NCBI RefSeq assembly: GCF_002763455.1
Contig: NZ_NIXK01000001.1
Location: 124,001 to 188,000 of the forward strand
Reading direction: 5' to 3'
DNA: 64,000 nucleotides
From: Lentibacillus sediminis
Lineage (GTDB): Bacteria > Bacillota > Bacilli > Bacillales > Amphibacillaceae
Made by a program: the position numbers and the translations under genes. Below the pieces are notes generated by a model. The model saw only the letters and a list, made by a program, of their open reading frames with translations. It ran no database searches and was not told the origin of the DNA. Shown here piece by piece: positions 1-9,949 of this stretch; positions within the stretch are counted from its first letter, which is position 1, and each line of letters begins with the position of its first letter.

Positions 1-339
1 AAGGGCCAAGTGGATGTGATTACGTTTGAGGAAAAAACTGAGGAGGGCACCCAGGCGGTGACCAAAAACTTGATTACGATCCAGCCGGGGAAGGTGAGCA
101 TTAAGCGTTCCGGCGTGGTGGCGATGACCCAGCAATTCCGCGCGGGTCAAGCGACGGAAAATGTCTATCACCATCCGCATGGTACAATACATATGGAAAC
201 ACGAACGGAAGATATGTCCTATCAGCCCCTTAGCGAGGCAGCCTCCGGGCATTTGAAATTAACCTATGCTGTGAAGCTGAACGGGGAGGAAGCACGAAAT
301 CATCAATTGGATCTATTTGTTGAGGAGGAAACAGAATGA
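1..339 (+). CDS. ywiB: YwiB-like DUF1934 protein, 5' end missing
   Basis: The reading frame is open from base 1, so the gene starts outside the window and only about 113 C-terminal residues are seen. Family knowledge: DUF1934/YwiB proteins are small calycin-like beta-barrels of about 140 residues with no established biochemical role. The visible part has the alternating beta-strand pattern and the '[13 protein letters not shown]' segment that lines up with YwiB. Its stop overlaps the argS start by 4 bp (ATGA), so the two are translationally coupled, and ywiB-argS is the order in B. subtilis. A GTG at position 10 is merely internal. Confidence 0.8.
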   Translation, partial: KGQVDVITFEEKTEEGTQAVTKNLITIQPGKVSIKRSGVVAMTQQFRAGQATENVYHHPHGTIHMETRTEDMSYQPLSEAASGHLKLTYAVKLNGEEARNHQLDLFVEEETE

Positions 340-2006
340 ACGTCTTGGAACAAACGGAAGAAACATTAAAGCAGGAAATCGCTGCAGCGGCGATTCAAGC
401 AGGCCTGGCATCCGAAGCGGAACTCCCTGCGGTTAATCTGGAAAAACCGAAAGAAAAGGCACATGGGGATTTTGCCACTAACATCGCCATGCAGCTTGCG
501 AGAATTGCTAAAAAAGCACCTAGAAAAATTGCTGAAGATATTGTGGAACAGCTCGATAAGTCGAAAGCTCAGGTGGAAAAAGTGGAGATTGCGGGACCGG
601 GCTTCATCAACTTTTTCATGAAACAGGACTTTCTCGAGGAGGTCATTCCTGCGATCCTTGAAGCGGGAGAGACATACGGCCGCACGAACACCGGCAATGG
701 AGAGCGGGTGCAGGTGGAATTCGTTTCGGTCAACCCGACAGGTGATTTACACGTGGGCCACGCGCGCGGAGCAGCTTTCGGTGATGTACTTTGCAATATG
801 CTCGAAGCTGCCGGATATGAGGTAGAACGGGAATATTATATCAACGATGCCGGCAATCAGATTGACAACCTTGCCCTGTCGGTGGAAGCACGCTATTTAC
901 AGGCGCTTGGCCAGGATGCGGAAGTGCCTGAGGATGGCTACCGAGGAGAGGACATCGTGGAGATCGGCAAATCACTGCACAAGGAATATGGCGATAAATG
1001 GCTGCGAGAGCCACAAGCGGACCGCTTGGCATTTTTCAAAGAATACGGGCTGGATTTCGAGCTGGGTAAAATTAAGCAGGATTTGGCGGACTTCGGTGTG
1101 GAGTTTGATAGCTGGTTCTCAGAACGAACACTGTATGACGGCGAGCAAATCAGCGGCGCGCTCCAGACGCTGAAAGACGGCGGCTATATATATGAAGAAG
1201 ACGGTGCCACATGGTTCCGCTCCACGGATTTTGGCGATGACAAGGATCGTGTGCTGATCAAAGGAGACGGAAACTTTACGTACCTGACGCCGGATATTGC
1301 CTATCACAAGAATAAGATGGATCGCGGATTTGATCAGATTATTAATGTGTGGGGCTCTGACCATCACGGGTATATCCCGAGGATGCGTGCAGCCATCCAG
1401 GCGCTCGGCTACCCGGTGGAGAAATTCGATGTGAAGACGATCCAAATGGTTAACCTGTTTGAGCAGGGAGAAAAGCAGAAGATGAGCAAGCGCGCGGGTA
1501 CAGCAGTGGGCTTAAGGGAATTGATGGAGGAAATCGGCATCGACGCCGTCCGCTATTTCTTCGTGGCCCGCTCCAACGACTCGCAGCTTGATTTCGATCT
1601 GGATCTTGCCCGTTCCCAGTCCAATGACAATCCGGTCTTCTATGTGCAGTACGCCCATGCCCGGATTTGCACAATGCTGGAGCTTGCCAAAAGCCGCGGT
1701 TTTGAGACAGAGGGAGATGTGGATGCATCCCTTCTGACAGCAGAAAAGGAAACCGATCTCCTTAAAAAATTAGGCGAATTCCCGCAAGCCGTCGCGGATG
1801 GAGCGGAAAAGCACGCACCTCAGCGCGTAACGAATTACGTGTTTGATCTGGCTTCACTGCTGCACAGCTTTTACAATGCGGAAAAAGTCCTCGACCCGGA
1901 CAATGAGGACTTGACCCGTGCAAGGATCGCCTTGATGAAAGCAGTGCGGATTACGCTTGCCAATGCAATGGGGTTGATTGGTGTGAGGGCGCCGGAGAAG
2001 ATGTAG
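336..2006 (+). CDS. argS: arginyl-tRNA synthetase
   Basis: Class I aminoacyl-tRNA synthetase that charges tRNA-Arg in the cytoplasm. The 556-residue length matches the B. subtilis enzyme. It has the N-terminal additional domain (about 1-110), the HIGH-type motif HVGH at 139-142 in [13 protein letters not shown], the KMSKR motif at 382-386, and a C-terminal helical anticodon-binding domain (DALR type). The ATG overlaps the ywiB stop and has GGAGGAAAC just upstream. A rho-independent terminator follows, so ywiB-argS forms a transcription unit end. Nothing unusual is seen. Confidence 0.98.
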   Translation: MNVLEQTEETLKQEIAAAAIQAGLASEAELPAVNLEKPKEKAHGDFATNIAMQLARIAKKAPRKIAEDIVEQLDKSKAQVEKVEIAGPGFINFFMKQDFLEEVIPAILEAGETYGRTNTGNGERVQVEFVSVNPTGDLHVGHARGAAFGDVLCNMLEAAGYEVEREYYINDAGNQIDNLALSVEARYLQALGQDAEVPEDGYRGEDIVEIGKSLHKEYGDKWLREPQADRLAFFKEYGLDFELGKIKQDLADFGVEFDSWFSERTLYDGEQISGALQTLKDGGYIYEEDGATWFRSTDFGDDKDRVLIKGDGNFTYLTPDIAYHKNKMDRGFDQIINVWGSDHHGYIPRMRAAIQALGYPVEKFDVKTIQMVNLFEQGEKQKMSKRAGTAVGLRELMEEIGIDAVRYFFVARSNDSQLDFDLDLARSQSNDNPVFYVQYAHARICTMLELAKSRGFETEGDVDASLLTAEKETDLLKKLGEFPQAVADGAEKHAPQRVTNYVFDLASLLHSFYNAEKVLDPDNEDLTRARIALMKAVRITLANAMGLIGVRAPEKM

Positions 2007-2014
2007 ATAGTAGC

Positions 2015-2069
2015 AAAAAAGCCGGTTTCGCTCTGGTAGGATGTTCAGAGCTGAGACCGGCTTTTTTTC
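2015..2069 (+). terminator. terminator after argS
   Basis: A GC-rich stem, AGCCGGTTTC pairing with GAGACCGGCT and extended by CTCTG/CAGAG nearer the loop, ends in a run of seven T. It lies directly after the argS stop. Its A-rich left side means it could also end transcription arriving from the minus-strand gene at 2120. Confidence 0.85.
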
Positions 2070-2119
2070 CTGTTAAATTCTTCTTCTGTCACACGTATTT
2101 GTTTTTCCATAAGTGACCA

Positions 2120-3529
2120 TTATATGGATCCGCCCCAATTAATCAAGACACTGATGACTAAGGCAACCCAGGATATACTGATTGCGATAATGACAAACGG
2201 AAAAATATACCGGAGCCATCTTCCATAAGGTACCCTGCATAATCCAAGCATTGCCATTAACCCACCTAATGTAGGTGAAAATAAATTGGTAAGACCATCC
2301 CCAATTTGGAACGCCAAGATTGTCGATTGCCGTGTAATGCCTAGTATATCGCCAACAGGAAGCATAATGGGTAACGTCACGACTGCCTGGCCGCTGCCGC
2401 TTGGTATCAAAATATTAATAACCGATTGGGACATGGTCATGAATACAGCAGCCAGCGTTGTTGGCAAATATTCCAGTACCGATACAAGACTATGAGCAAC
2501 GGTATCACTGATATTTCCATGGTTCAGGACTACCTGGGTCGCCATGGCCACACCGATCAGAATAGCTGCCAATGCACTCGGTTCAAGTGCTTTTGAAAAT
2601 ACATGAGCGATTTGACTGGCATTCATTCTTGCAATAATCCCGCAGACAATGCCGATTATGAGATATATCGCAGCAACTTCATTGATATACCATCCTTGTG
2701 TAAAAATACCAATGAGCATAATGATAATTCCTGAAAAAAACACAAGCAGCATGGCAATATCTTGTTTCCTCATGTGATAGGATTCAAGTGATTTACTAAG
2801 TGTCATGTCCTGGGTATCAATGTCATAACCAAGGCTTTTATCCGGGTTCTTTAAAATCTTTTTAAAATATCTAACGTTAAAATAAGCTAATACAGATAAG
2901 GTGAAAAGCACTAACACACTTCTAAAAACCCATCCCGAAAAAAGTTCCATTTCCGCTATCCTATGCCCAACACCAACCGTATAAGGATTGAAAGGAGAAA
3001 GGCCAAATCCCACAAGCACACCGCCTATGGCAATACCCGCACCGAGCATTGCATCTCCGCCGATGGCAACACTTAATAAAACAGCAATCGGAACAAGGGC
3101 GATATTATTCTCAAGGCCAATAAATATCCCGAAAAAACCGTAAACAAAGGTCATAATGACAACAATAAGAAAACGCCTTTCAACACCTGCTTTACGAACG
3201 AATGTCCCAACTGTATTTTCAAGCATCCCCGTTTTTTCTAACAATCCAAACATCATAGCTGCGGCAAATGTGACAAAGATGATGTCTGACATTTCCTGGA
3301 AACCTACAGGAATCGCAGTAAATAAGTCCATAATCCCAACAGGATTGCTCTCTGTGTATTCGAATGACCCAGGGATGGTCCGGGTTTGATCACCAACGGT
3401 TTCTCTGTCATACGATCCGGCCGGAATAATATATGTCAGAATAGCTGCGGCCAAAACAATAAAAAATAATAATGCCAATGGGTGTGGAATACGATCCAAC
3501 AATGTTTTACTTTTCTTTTTATCTTCCAT
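2120..3529 (-). CDS. YfcC/DcuC-type membrane carrier
   Basis: Polytopic inner-membrane protein of about 469 residues, from the YfcC/DcuC family of the ion transporter superfamily. Family members are annotated as C4-dicarboxylate or amino-acid carriers; the substrate here cannot be read from sequence. A short charged N terminus (MEDKKKSKTLLDRIPHP) is followed by about 12 hydrophobic segments, with the family features 'PHPLALLFFI' and 'IPSGSGQAVVTLPIM' (a substrate-binding SGSGQ hairpin). Start choice: two ATGs lie 6 bp apart. The ribosome binding site AAAGGA is only 3 nt from the upstream one (3535) but 9 nt from the one at 3529, which I prefer. It is a single gene on the minus strand, convergent with argS. 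Confidence 0.85.
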   Translation of the reverse strand: MEDKKKSKTLLDRIPHPLALLFFIVLAAAILTYIIPAGSYDRETVGDQTRTIPGSFEYTESNPVGIMDLFTAIPVGFQEMSDIIFVTFAAAMMFGLLEKTGMLENTVGTFVRKAGVERRFLIVVIMTFVYGFFGIFIGLENNIALVPIAVLLSVAIGGDAMLGAGIAIGGVLVGFGLSPFNPYTVGVGHRIAEMELFSGWVFRSVLVLFTLSVLAYFNVRYFKKILKNPDKSLGYDIDTQDMTLSKSLESYHMRKQDIAMLLVFFSGIIIMLIGIFTQGWYINEVAAIYLIIGIVCGIIARMNASQIAHVFSKALEPSALAAILIGVAMATQVVLNHGNISDTVAHSLVSVLEYLPTTLAAVFMTMSQSVINILIPSGSGQAVVTLPIMLPVGDILGITRQSTILAFQIGDGLTNLFSPTLGGLMAMLGLCRVPYGRWLRYIFPFVIIAISISWVALVISVLINWGGSI

Positions 3530-3820
3530 ATTCATTCATCCTTTGTGTAGAGTTAAAAAACATTTATCAACAGCAAAACGATCACGATTACGCTTCACAA
3601 CTTGGGGGCTGCATCATCATTAAATTGCCCCAATGCCCGCGAACATCCGCAGCAGGCAGCATTGCTTGCATAATCATCGTCTCCGTTCGTCCTATATTAT
3701 CATATAATGCACATTTTCTGTTCGGTTTTCTTCGTACGAGGGGCCATTGAATTTCTTCGGTTTATTTACGGCAAGATGCAGGAATTCCTGATTTTGTGTC
3801 GAAGTTATGGAGGAGTAAAT

Positions 3821-4195
3821 ATGGAAAGTGAGGGTGCGGTTATGAATAGCCCGATTTTGAATCAGATTGGAACGGTATTTATACCAGTAAGCAATATTGA
3901 AAAAGCAAGGGATTGGTATTGTGAAATATTGGGACTGCCTGTGGATGGAGAGATCCAGTTCGGGCATCTGTATGTCCTGCCCATGAAAGGGGCGGGAGTA
4001 GTGCTGGACAGCAAGATCTTTTCGGAAGATGCGATTTTCAGAACGCCTGCTCTCCATTTCAATACCGAGGATATTGAGGGAGCGTACGCGTTTATGCAGA
4101 GCAAAGAGGTTGAGTTGACTACTGAAATCCAGCATCAGCATTATTTCAATTTTAAAGATCCGGATGGGAATCTTTTGATGGTGTGCCAATGCTGA
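3821..4195 (+). CDS. VOC superfamily protein (glyoxalase-like)
   Basis: Small cytoplasmic protein of 124 residues with the vicinal-oxygen-chelate fold, a superfamily covering glyoxalase I, dioxygenases and antibiotic-binding proteins. The start 'TVFIPVSNIEKARDWYCEILGL' and the end 'HYFNFKDPDGNLLMVCQC' are the paired beta-alpha-beta-beta-beta modules, with the typical F.DPDGN end. The ATG at 3821 follows GGAGGAG at a 5-nt gap, so the longer open frame from 3707 is not used. No substrate can be assigned. Confidence 0.85.
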   Translation: MESEGAVMNSPILNQIGTVFIPVSNIEKARDWYCEILGLPVDGEIQFGHLYVLPMKGAGVVLDSKIFSEDAIFRTPALHFNTEDIEGAYAFMQSKEVELTTEIQHQHYFNFKDPDGNLLMVCQC

Positions 4196-4286
4196 GATTT
4201 TGCCAAGGGGTTAAAAGGTATTTATTGTTATTTGAATTATTGAGTAGTAAGAAGGTAGCCAAAATAATTCACTGGAGGTTGGAAAT

Positions 4287-5183
4287 ATGAAAGAGATACC
4301 ACAAATTGCCTTACGGGCTGAAGACGATCTAAGGGAAATTCCATCAGCAGAGACAGATTTATTTGAGTACAAGTCTAGTAAAGTGCCACTTGATAAACTT
4401 AAAAATAAAATATCAGTAGCTGCTTCAGCTTTTTGGAATGCGGGTGGAGGTTTCTTTATTGCAGGAGTTAATGATAATGGCGAAATTGATGGAGGAATTG
4501 ATAAATATAAAGGTAAGCAGGATATTCGGGATTGGGTCGATAATGCCATTAAATTAACGGAACCAACTGGAGAGTATTCAATTAATATCATAGAAAATAA
4601 TTTAGATGACTCAAAAATTGAGGACAATAAAGTAGTTATTGTTATTTGTTTTTTTGAGAGTAATATGATCCCTCATATGGCGTATGATAAAAAATATTAT
4701 ATCAGGGTTGGTGCACATTCGGGTGCGGCTAACCATTATTTAGTCGAATCACTAAGGTCCCTAAGAGGAAATGCAAAACCCAATTTAAGAGGAATAATGG
4801 AATACCACCCAACTAAACCCCGTATAGAACAATTAGCTGTTATTGCACTTAATGAAGGAGTAGCTTTAGATGTGAAATTAAATTTTGATCCACTGCCTTT
4901 AGCTTTCAAGCAATATTTTTCAAATGAATTCCCTTTAGAAATCGCAGCTATCGATAAAAATAATCCTTTTACTATGGAAATATCTGGATTTGGATTTAGG
5001 GAACAAGCATTTGGAAAAGATCCAGTAATGCTAAAATTAGAGTATAAGGATGTTCTAGGCAACATATATAAATCGGAACAGGAGATTAGCCCTCAGAAGA
5101 ACCTACAACCAATGACAATAGGTGATGATATATTTAAAGAATTAGTTAATGCAATTGAGAATTTGACAAGAAAAATAAAATAG
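4287..5183 (+). CDS. AlbA_2 (Schlafen-type) domain protein
   Basis: 298 residues, start supported by TGGAGG upstream. Residues about 10-145 form an AlbA_2 (formerly AAA_4, Schlafen-like) domain: 'TDLFEYKSSKVP', 'SAFWNAGGGFFIAGVNDNGEI', 'KYYIRVGAHSGAANH'. Such domains occur in proteins proposed to act on nucleic acids or as regulators. The usual C-terminal winged-helix/HATPase module is missing; instead residues 170-298 form an unrecognised beta-rich part ending in a short helix. AT-rich compared with the backbone, which suggests acquisition. It is followed 65 bp later by a small membrane protein on the same strand, and the two may act together (inference). Confidence 0.7.
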   Translation: MKEIPQIALRAEDDLREIPSAETDLFEYKSSKVPLDKLKNKISVAASAFWNAGGGFFIAGVNDNGEIDGGIDKYKGKQDIRDWVDNAIKLTEPTGEYSINIIENNLDDSKIEDNKVVIVICFFESNMIPHMAYDKKYYIRVGAHSGAANHYLVESLRSLRGNAKPNLRGIMEYHPTKPRIEQLAVIALNEGVALDVKLNFDPLPLAFKQYFSNEFPLEIAAIDKNNPFTMEISGFGFREQAFGKDPVMLKLEYKDVLGNIYKSEQEISPQKNLQPMTIGDDIFKELVNAIENLTRKIK

Positions 5184-5248
5184 AAAGAAGAGCATCCGTT
5201 TTTCGATTTGTATGTATAAATTTTTTCAATGAAGGATTTGTATAAATT

Positions 5249-5758
5249 ATGAAAAAGTCAAAGAGTAATGATATTACCAGTATACTTTCAACCTACATTT
5301 CCATGATTACTCTTGGAATTATTTTTATAAGTGTTAACAATTCATCTCTATTCTTTTTTATTGGTATAGGATTATTATTTATCGCATCGATGGCTGGAAC
5401 AGAGGAATTGAAAAAAACGGGAATAGAAATAAATTATATTTATTTTATCTACATAGGGATTATCCTAAATGTGGCTGCAATTTTTCTATGGGCGCAATTG
5501 GGTAAACTTGGCAACTGGCTTGAACACATTTTTGTTAGTAGTGACTGGGTAATCATTGTAATAAGAGTTATTTTTCTTTTATTAATGTACTTACCAATTT
5601 TCGCTTTATGCAGTGGTTTAATAGGTATAATCGTTAGTATTATTACCAACGCAAATAACGAGAGTAATAAAGAAAATGCAAAAATGCTTATAAGTTTTTC
5701 GGGAGTTATTATTTCATTTCTAACTATGTTAATAAGTGTTTATAAGCTATATTTTTAA
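5249..5758 (+). CDS. small four-helix membrane protein, unknown
   Basis: 169 residues, very AT-rich, not recognised. Hydrophobic stretches near residues 12-48, 62-82, 98-135 and 146-168 suggest four or five transmembrane segments with a basic N terminus (MKKSKSND). An AAGGA-like site lies 11 nt before the ATG. It follows the AlbA_2 gene by 65 bp on the same strand without an obvious terminator, so co-transcription is likely. A membrane partner next to a possible nucleic-acid-acting protein resembles many two-gene accessory modules, but no function is shown. Confidence 0.6.
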   Translation: MKKSKSNDITSILSTYISMITLGIIFISVNNSSLFFFIGIGLLFIASMAGTEELKKTGIEINYIYFIYIGIILNVAAIFLWAQLGKLGNWLEHIFVSSDWVIIVIRVIFLLLMYLPIFALCSGLIGIIVSIITNANNESNKENAKMLISFSGVIISFLTMLISVYKLYF

Positions 5759-5907
5759 TAAAATATCTTTGTCGTGCTGGTGGTTATCCCGATTAAGGGG
5801 AGCTCGTGCTTATGTGGCCCTTTGGTTACTCCAATTCCCATTTACGGAATAAAACTCTCGAAAATTATGAAAGTAATACATAGTAAAACAATTCGGAGGG
5901 TTGTTTG

Positions 5908-6816
5908 GTGACAAAAGTCGTAACATTAGAAAATGTATCAAAAAAGTTTGGTAAAGTTCAAGCAGTAAATAATGTTTCATTTTCTATTGAAAAAGGTTCA
6001 ACGGTAGCGATTCTTGGACCAAATGGTGCGGGAAAGACAACGACTATATCGATGATGTTGGGATTGCTTGATCCAAATGAGGGAAAGGTAGAACTCTTTG
6101 GACAAAGCCCGAAACAAGTAGTTGTTCGAAATAAAATAGGTGCAATGATGCAAGAAGTAAGTGTCATGGATCTGTTGAAGGTCGGTGAAGTTTTAACTAT
6201 GTTTAGAAGCTATTATTCATCCCCGCTATCCATGGAAGAACTAATTGCTTTAACTGGACTGGATAAAGACGATTTGAAGAAGAAGGCAGAAAATTTATCC
6301 GGTGGGCAAAGAAGAAGATTAGGTTTTGCCATTGCCTTAGCTGGAAACCCGGATTTAGTTTTTTTGGATGAGCCTACCGTGGGACTGGATACAACTGCGA
6401 GAGGTGAATTTTGGAAAAAGGTAGAGTCATTAAAGGAAAAAGGTAAAACGATCATTTTCTCCACTCATTATCTCCAGGAAGCAGATGATTTCTCAGACCG
6501 GATTATTCTTTTTAATAATGGCGAAATCATTGCAGATGGTAACCCGGAAGACATCAAACGGAATCTTACAACAAGAAGTGTTTCTTTTGAAACAGAGGAG
6601 CCAGATGCCGTCATGAGGATGGAAAGGGTAAATACCGTGGTGAAATGCTATGAAAAAGCTGGCACAGTATATGCCGTCACGGAGGATACGGATTTTGTCT
6701 TATCGGAATTGTTCCGTTTAAATATTTCTGCTAAAAATATCCGTATTAATCAGGGCAGATTGGATGATGTTTTTGAACAATTAACGGGTGATAAAGAGGA
6801 GGCAGAAGCGGGATGA
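5908..6816 (+). CDS. ABC transporter ATP-binding protein
   Basis: 302-residue ATPase of an ABC-2 type exporter (drug or lipid/peptide type). Walker A is GPNGAGKTT (37-45), signature LSGGQRRR, Walker B LVFLDEPT and switch His in FSTHYL; a C-terminal regulatory beta domain begins about residue 220. I start it at GTG 5908, 7 nt after GGAGGG; a TTG at 5905 would leave only 4 nt. The 3' end overlaps the permease gene by 4 bp (ATGA). The two-component genes that often flank such exporters in Bacilli are absent here. Confidence 0.92.
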   Translation: MTKVVTLENVSKKFGKVQAVNNVSFSIEKGSTVAILGPNGAGKTTTISMMLGLLDPNEGKVELFGQSPKQVVVRNKIGAMMQEVSVMDLLKVGEVLTMFRSYYSSPLSMEELIALTGLDKDDLKKKAENLSGGQRRRLGFAIALAGNPDLVFLDEPTVGLDTTARGEFWKKVESLKEKGKTIIFSTHYLQEADDFSDRIILFNNGEIIADGNPEDIKRNLTTRSVSFETEEPDAVMRMERVNTVVKCYEKAGTVYAVTEDTDFVLSELFRLNISAKNIRINQGRLDDVFEQLTGDKEEAEAG

Positions 6817-7547
6817 AGGGAATTTTTACACAATGCAGGTTTGAAGTGATACGTATATTCAGAAATCCATATTATGTATTCTGGTCCTTAATGATGCCGA
6901 TAGTCTTTTATTTTATTTATACGAATGTTTTTAACACGGAACTCCCAAACCCAGATGAATGGCAGGCTTACTTTCTAATGTCTATGGCTACTTTTAGTGT
7001 GATGGGATCAGCGGTCATGAATTTTGGCATTCGTATGGTGCAAGAGCATACCCAAGGATGGGCAAAATTCATGAAAATAACTCCATTTCCTTCTTGGGGG
7101 TACTTTTCAGCAAAGATGTTCGGTCAAATGGTCATGCACGCATTATCAATAATTGTAATTTTTCTTGCTGGGTCTATTATTAATGGAATCACCTTAACTG
7201 CAGGTCAATGGATTGCTGCAGGAGCTTGGATATTGATTGCTTCCATCCCATTTCTGGCATTGGGCTCATTGATCGGGACAATGAAAAAAGTGGAAACAGC
7301 AAGTGGGGTCAGTAACATTCTGTACCTAGGTTTAGCTGTTTTAGGAGGAATGTGGATGCCAATGGAGGTATTCCCGCCGCTATTACAAAATATTGGCGAG
7401 TGGCTGCCATCCTATCACTTTGGAAGCGGTGCGTGGGAGATTGTGCTCGGAAATCCTCCTGAATTGTTAAGTTATCTCATGTTAATTGGATATATGGTTG
7501 TTTTTATGTATTTAGCTGTATTTATTCGGAGGAAGCAGCAGGCGTAG
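6813..7547 (+). CDS. ABC-2 type transporter permease
   Basis: 244-residue membrane partner of the preceding ATPase. Six hydrophobic segments fit the ABC-2 membrane fold: about residues 21-40, 52-75, 107-130, 138-160, 168-190 and 218-238. GAGGAGG precedes the ATG, which overlaps the upstream stop, so the subunits are coupled. Two copies of each subunit would form the exporter. 'MWMPMEVFPPLLQNIGEWLPSYH' before the last helix is typical of the family. Substrate unknown. Confidence 0.9.
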   Translation: MKGIFTQCRFEVIRIFRNPYYVFWSLMMPIVFYFIYTNVFNTELPNPDEWQAYFLMSMATFSVMGSAVMNFGIRMVQEHTQGWAKFMKITPFPSWGYFSAKMFGQMVMHALSIIVIFLAGSIINGITLTAGQWIAAGAWILIASIPFLALGSLIGTMKKVETASGVSNILYLGLAVLGGMWMPMEVFPPLLQNIGEWLPSYHFGSGAWEIVLGNPPELLSYLMLIGYMVVFMYLAVFIRRKQQA

Positions 7548-7703
7548 GAAGTTTAAGAAGCCTATGGAAAAAGACGAATATATTCAAATAGCAGATGAGG
7601 GATAGCGAAATGAAAGAAATTTAAAGGTATCTTAATAGTTATCATGTTGCGGGATTTTGTTTAACAAGGAGGGGGGGTTCACATTTTCCCAGGTAAAAAA
7701 ATC

Positions 7704-8441
7704 TTGGAAACATGGCACAAGTTCGATAATTTCCCGATGGAAATATTAAGTAAGTTATGGGTTTTTAATCAAGAAAAAGAGGGTTCACAAAGAGATGTTT
7801 CTCTTATGAAAGAACATCGACAACGATATGGGCTTTCTGGTAATTGTTTCGATCTAACTATTTGGTTACTTGATGAGTTAGGAAAGAATGGGGTTGAAGC
7901 ATACCCGATAGGACATGATCTAAATACTGAAGATGCACACGTGGCGGTGATTGCATTAGATGAAATAGGGAATCGTTACTTGTGCGATTTAGGGGATCAA
8001 TGGATTGTTCCTGTCCTGATTGATGGTAATAGTGAGGACTTCGGTTTTGATAAACACAGTAGGTTTTTTCCAGCGGCAGAAATACAGGTTTAACCCCTTG
8101 GTGAAAATGTAGAAATCCTTTACCACAGACCGAATGGAAAAGTCTCAAAACAAATGTATGATACAACACCTTTAGAGAAAAAGGCCTTTTTAAAAGCAGC
8201 TCAAACTTCTCAAAGTATTATTAGGTCCACACCATTAATAGAGTGCCGAGTTCCGTATAAAAATGAAATTGCACATTGGGAATTCGATAATTGGGATATT
8301 TCTTTAAGCACAACAGAAGGTTTATATAAAGAGCCAAGAAAAGGAACAATGATTGATTTAATAGAGTTTATAAGTAATAAAACTGGGTTTGACAAGTATT
8401 TATTACATGAAATTCTAGAGCAATATAGAAGGTGGAAATAG
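7704..8441 (+). pseudogene. NAT-like Cys-His-Asp protein split by an in-frame TAA
   Basis: Two open segments (7704-8090 and 8094-8441) lie in the same frame and are separated only by TAA at 8091-8093; read through, they give 245 codons. The N-terminal half has the triad spacing of arylamine N-acetyltransferases (transglutaminase-like fold): Cys48 in SGNCFD, His79 in EDAHVAVI, Asp95 in YLCDLGDQW. The C-terminal half supplies the missing beta domain, so one point mutation has split one gene. The start is also unclear: a TTG at 7704 lies 27 nt past AAGGAGG, and the frame is open upstream without ATG, GTG or TTG. The first half might still be made as a short protein, but it would lack the substrate-closing domain. 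Confidence 0.7.
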
Positions 8442-8511
8442 TGTTCGAGAATAGGCAATAACGGAATAAGCGAATAGGCTTAATTATTTATAATACAAGG
8501 AGATATAACAT

Positions 8512-9051
8512 ATGGAAGACCAAAATCTATTCAAGATTATGGATGTGCCTGGATTCGATCACCAAATAGGCAGATTAGTTTCTATGATGAACTATGCAAG
8601 ATTTACAACCTTAAATACGGTAAAGGGACTAACCATAGAACAACTTGATTATCTTCAGGACGAGAATAGCAATACCATAGGTTCCCTTCTTATTCATATG
8701 GCAGCTGTCGAGTTCGGTTTTCAGATTGAGCTATTTGATAAGAGAAAACCAAATGAGGAGGACAACAAGGAGTGGGGAGCAGCGTATGGTCTTGGAGATC
8801 GGGGACGCAAAGAGATAAAAGGGCATCCTCTGGAGTTTTATTTGGAGAAGCTGAATAAAGTACGGGAAAGAACCTTGAGGGAACTGAAAGGCTTTAGTGA
8901 CGAGTGGCTATATGAAGAAAGGCTGTGGGATGGATTGCCATCGAACAATTATTTTATTTGGTTTCATGTTTTTGAAGACGAGATAAATCATAGAGGCCAA
9001 ATTCGGTGGTTGAGAAGGAGGGCAGAACAGGCTGGTTTGCAGAACAAATAG
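8512..9051 (+). CDS. DinB/DUF664 family protein
   Basis: 179-residue four-helix-bundle protein of the DinB/YfiT superfamily, which holds metal-dependent thiol transferases and damage-inducible proteins of unknown role. Potential metal ligands are His in 'SLLIHMAAVEFG' (about 63), and His in 'WFHVFEDEINHRGQIRW' (about 152 and 160), the usual three-His arrangement. AAGGAG lies 9 nt before the ATG. It is 17 bp from the next gene, which may be read with it. Confidence 0.85.
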   Translation: MEDQNLFKIMDVPGFDHQIGRLVSMMNYARFTTLNTVKGLTIEQLDYLQDENSNTIGSLLIHMAAVEFGFQIELFDKRKPNEEDNKEWGAAYGLGDRGRKEIKGHPLEFYLEKLNKVRERTLRELKGFSDEWLYEERLWDGLPSNNYFIWFHVFEDEINHRGQIRWLRRRAEQAGLQNK

Positions 9052-9067
9052 TTGGGAGTTAACACGA

Positions 9068-9913
9068 ATGGACTTTTATCAAAAATCAATAGATATGGCA
9101 GCGATATATAGGGGGAATTCAAAGGTAGAAGCTATTATATTGGCAGGTTCTGTTTCAAAGAACTTACAGGATGAGCATTCAGATATTGAATTACATATTT
9201 TGTGGTCATCTGCTCCAACAGATAAGGATCGCAAAGGTCCAATTGAAGACGTTAAAGGCACAATCTTATCGTATTATCCTTATGAAGAAGAAGAGTGGTC
9301 CGAAGCTTATTTGGACCAAGATGGCATTAAATTTGAGATAAGCAGCTTTCTGTCTACAACCGTTGACCGTTTTATTTACGTTGTGATTGACAGATATGAA
9401 ACTGATTTTAATAAACAGTGTATTGTAGCATCTATTGATGATGGTATTAGCCTTTTCGGGGATGAAAGAGTTAAGGCGTTAAAAAATAGAGTTGCTACAT
9501 ATCCACTAGAACTTTCCAAACAAATGATTACGGAGAACCTTTGGCTGAGTAATCGATGGAATAATCGACATGCGCTATTAAAAAGGGAAGACTGGTTAAT
9601 GCTTTACGATGTCATCTGCGGAGTACAAAAGAAACTGTTTGGTGTTATGTTTGGTTTGAATCATATGTACGTCCATCATCCTGTTTTTAAATGGATTCAG
9701 TTCAATATTGAACAGATGCGGATTAAACCGAAAAAGCTTTATGACAGAATGACGAATATATTGATGGGTGATTCGCAGAAGGCTATACATGAATTGGAGG
9801 TATTGGTAGAAGAGGTAATTGTATTAGTTGAGAAGTATCATCCTGGACTGAACATTAGCGAGCAGAAGGAAAATATTAGATATGTGAAACAGCGAAATAA
9901 TTTCGGGTCTTAA
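9068..9913 (+). CDS. nucleotidyltransferase-fold protein (DUF4037-like)
   Basis: 281 residues. The N terminus carries the minimal nucleotidyltransferase signature: 'LAGSVSKNLQDEHSDIELHI' supplies GS followed by the D.E metal pair at about 43-44. The rest is helical and resembles the helical part of DUF4037/aminoglycoside nucleotidyltransferase-like proteins. It would transfer NMP to a small molecule or protein; the target is unknown. The ribosome binding site is weak (GGGAGTT). It lies within the accessory series of small-molecule-modifying genes. Confidence 0.7.
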   Translation: MDFYQKSIDMAAIYRGNSKVEAIILAGSVSKNLQDEHSDIELHILWSSAPTDKDRKGPIEDVKGTILSYYPYEEEEWSEAYLDQDGIKFEISSFLSTTVDRFIYVVIDRYETDFNKQCIVASIDDGISLFGDERVKALKNRVATYPLELSKQMITENLWLSNRWNNRHALLKREDWLMLYDVICGVQKKLFGVMFGLNHMYVHHPVFKWIQFNIEQMRIKPKKLYDRMTNILMGDSQKAIHELEVLVEEVIVLVEKYHPGLNISEQKENIRYVKQRNNFGS

Positions 9914-9949
9914 ACGGCAAGTTTAACGGAATAAAGAGGGGGGCTATTT

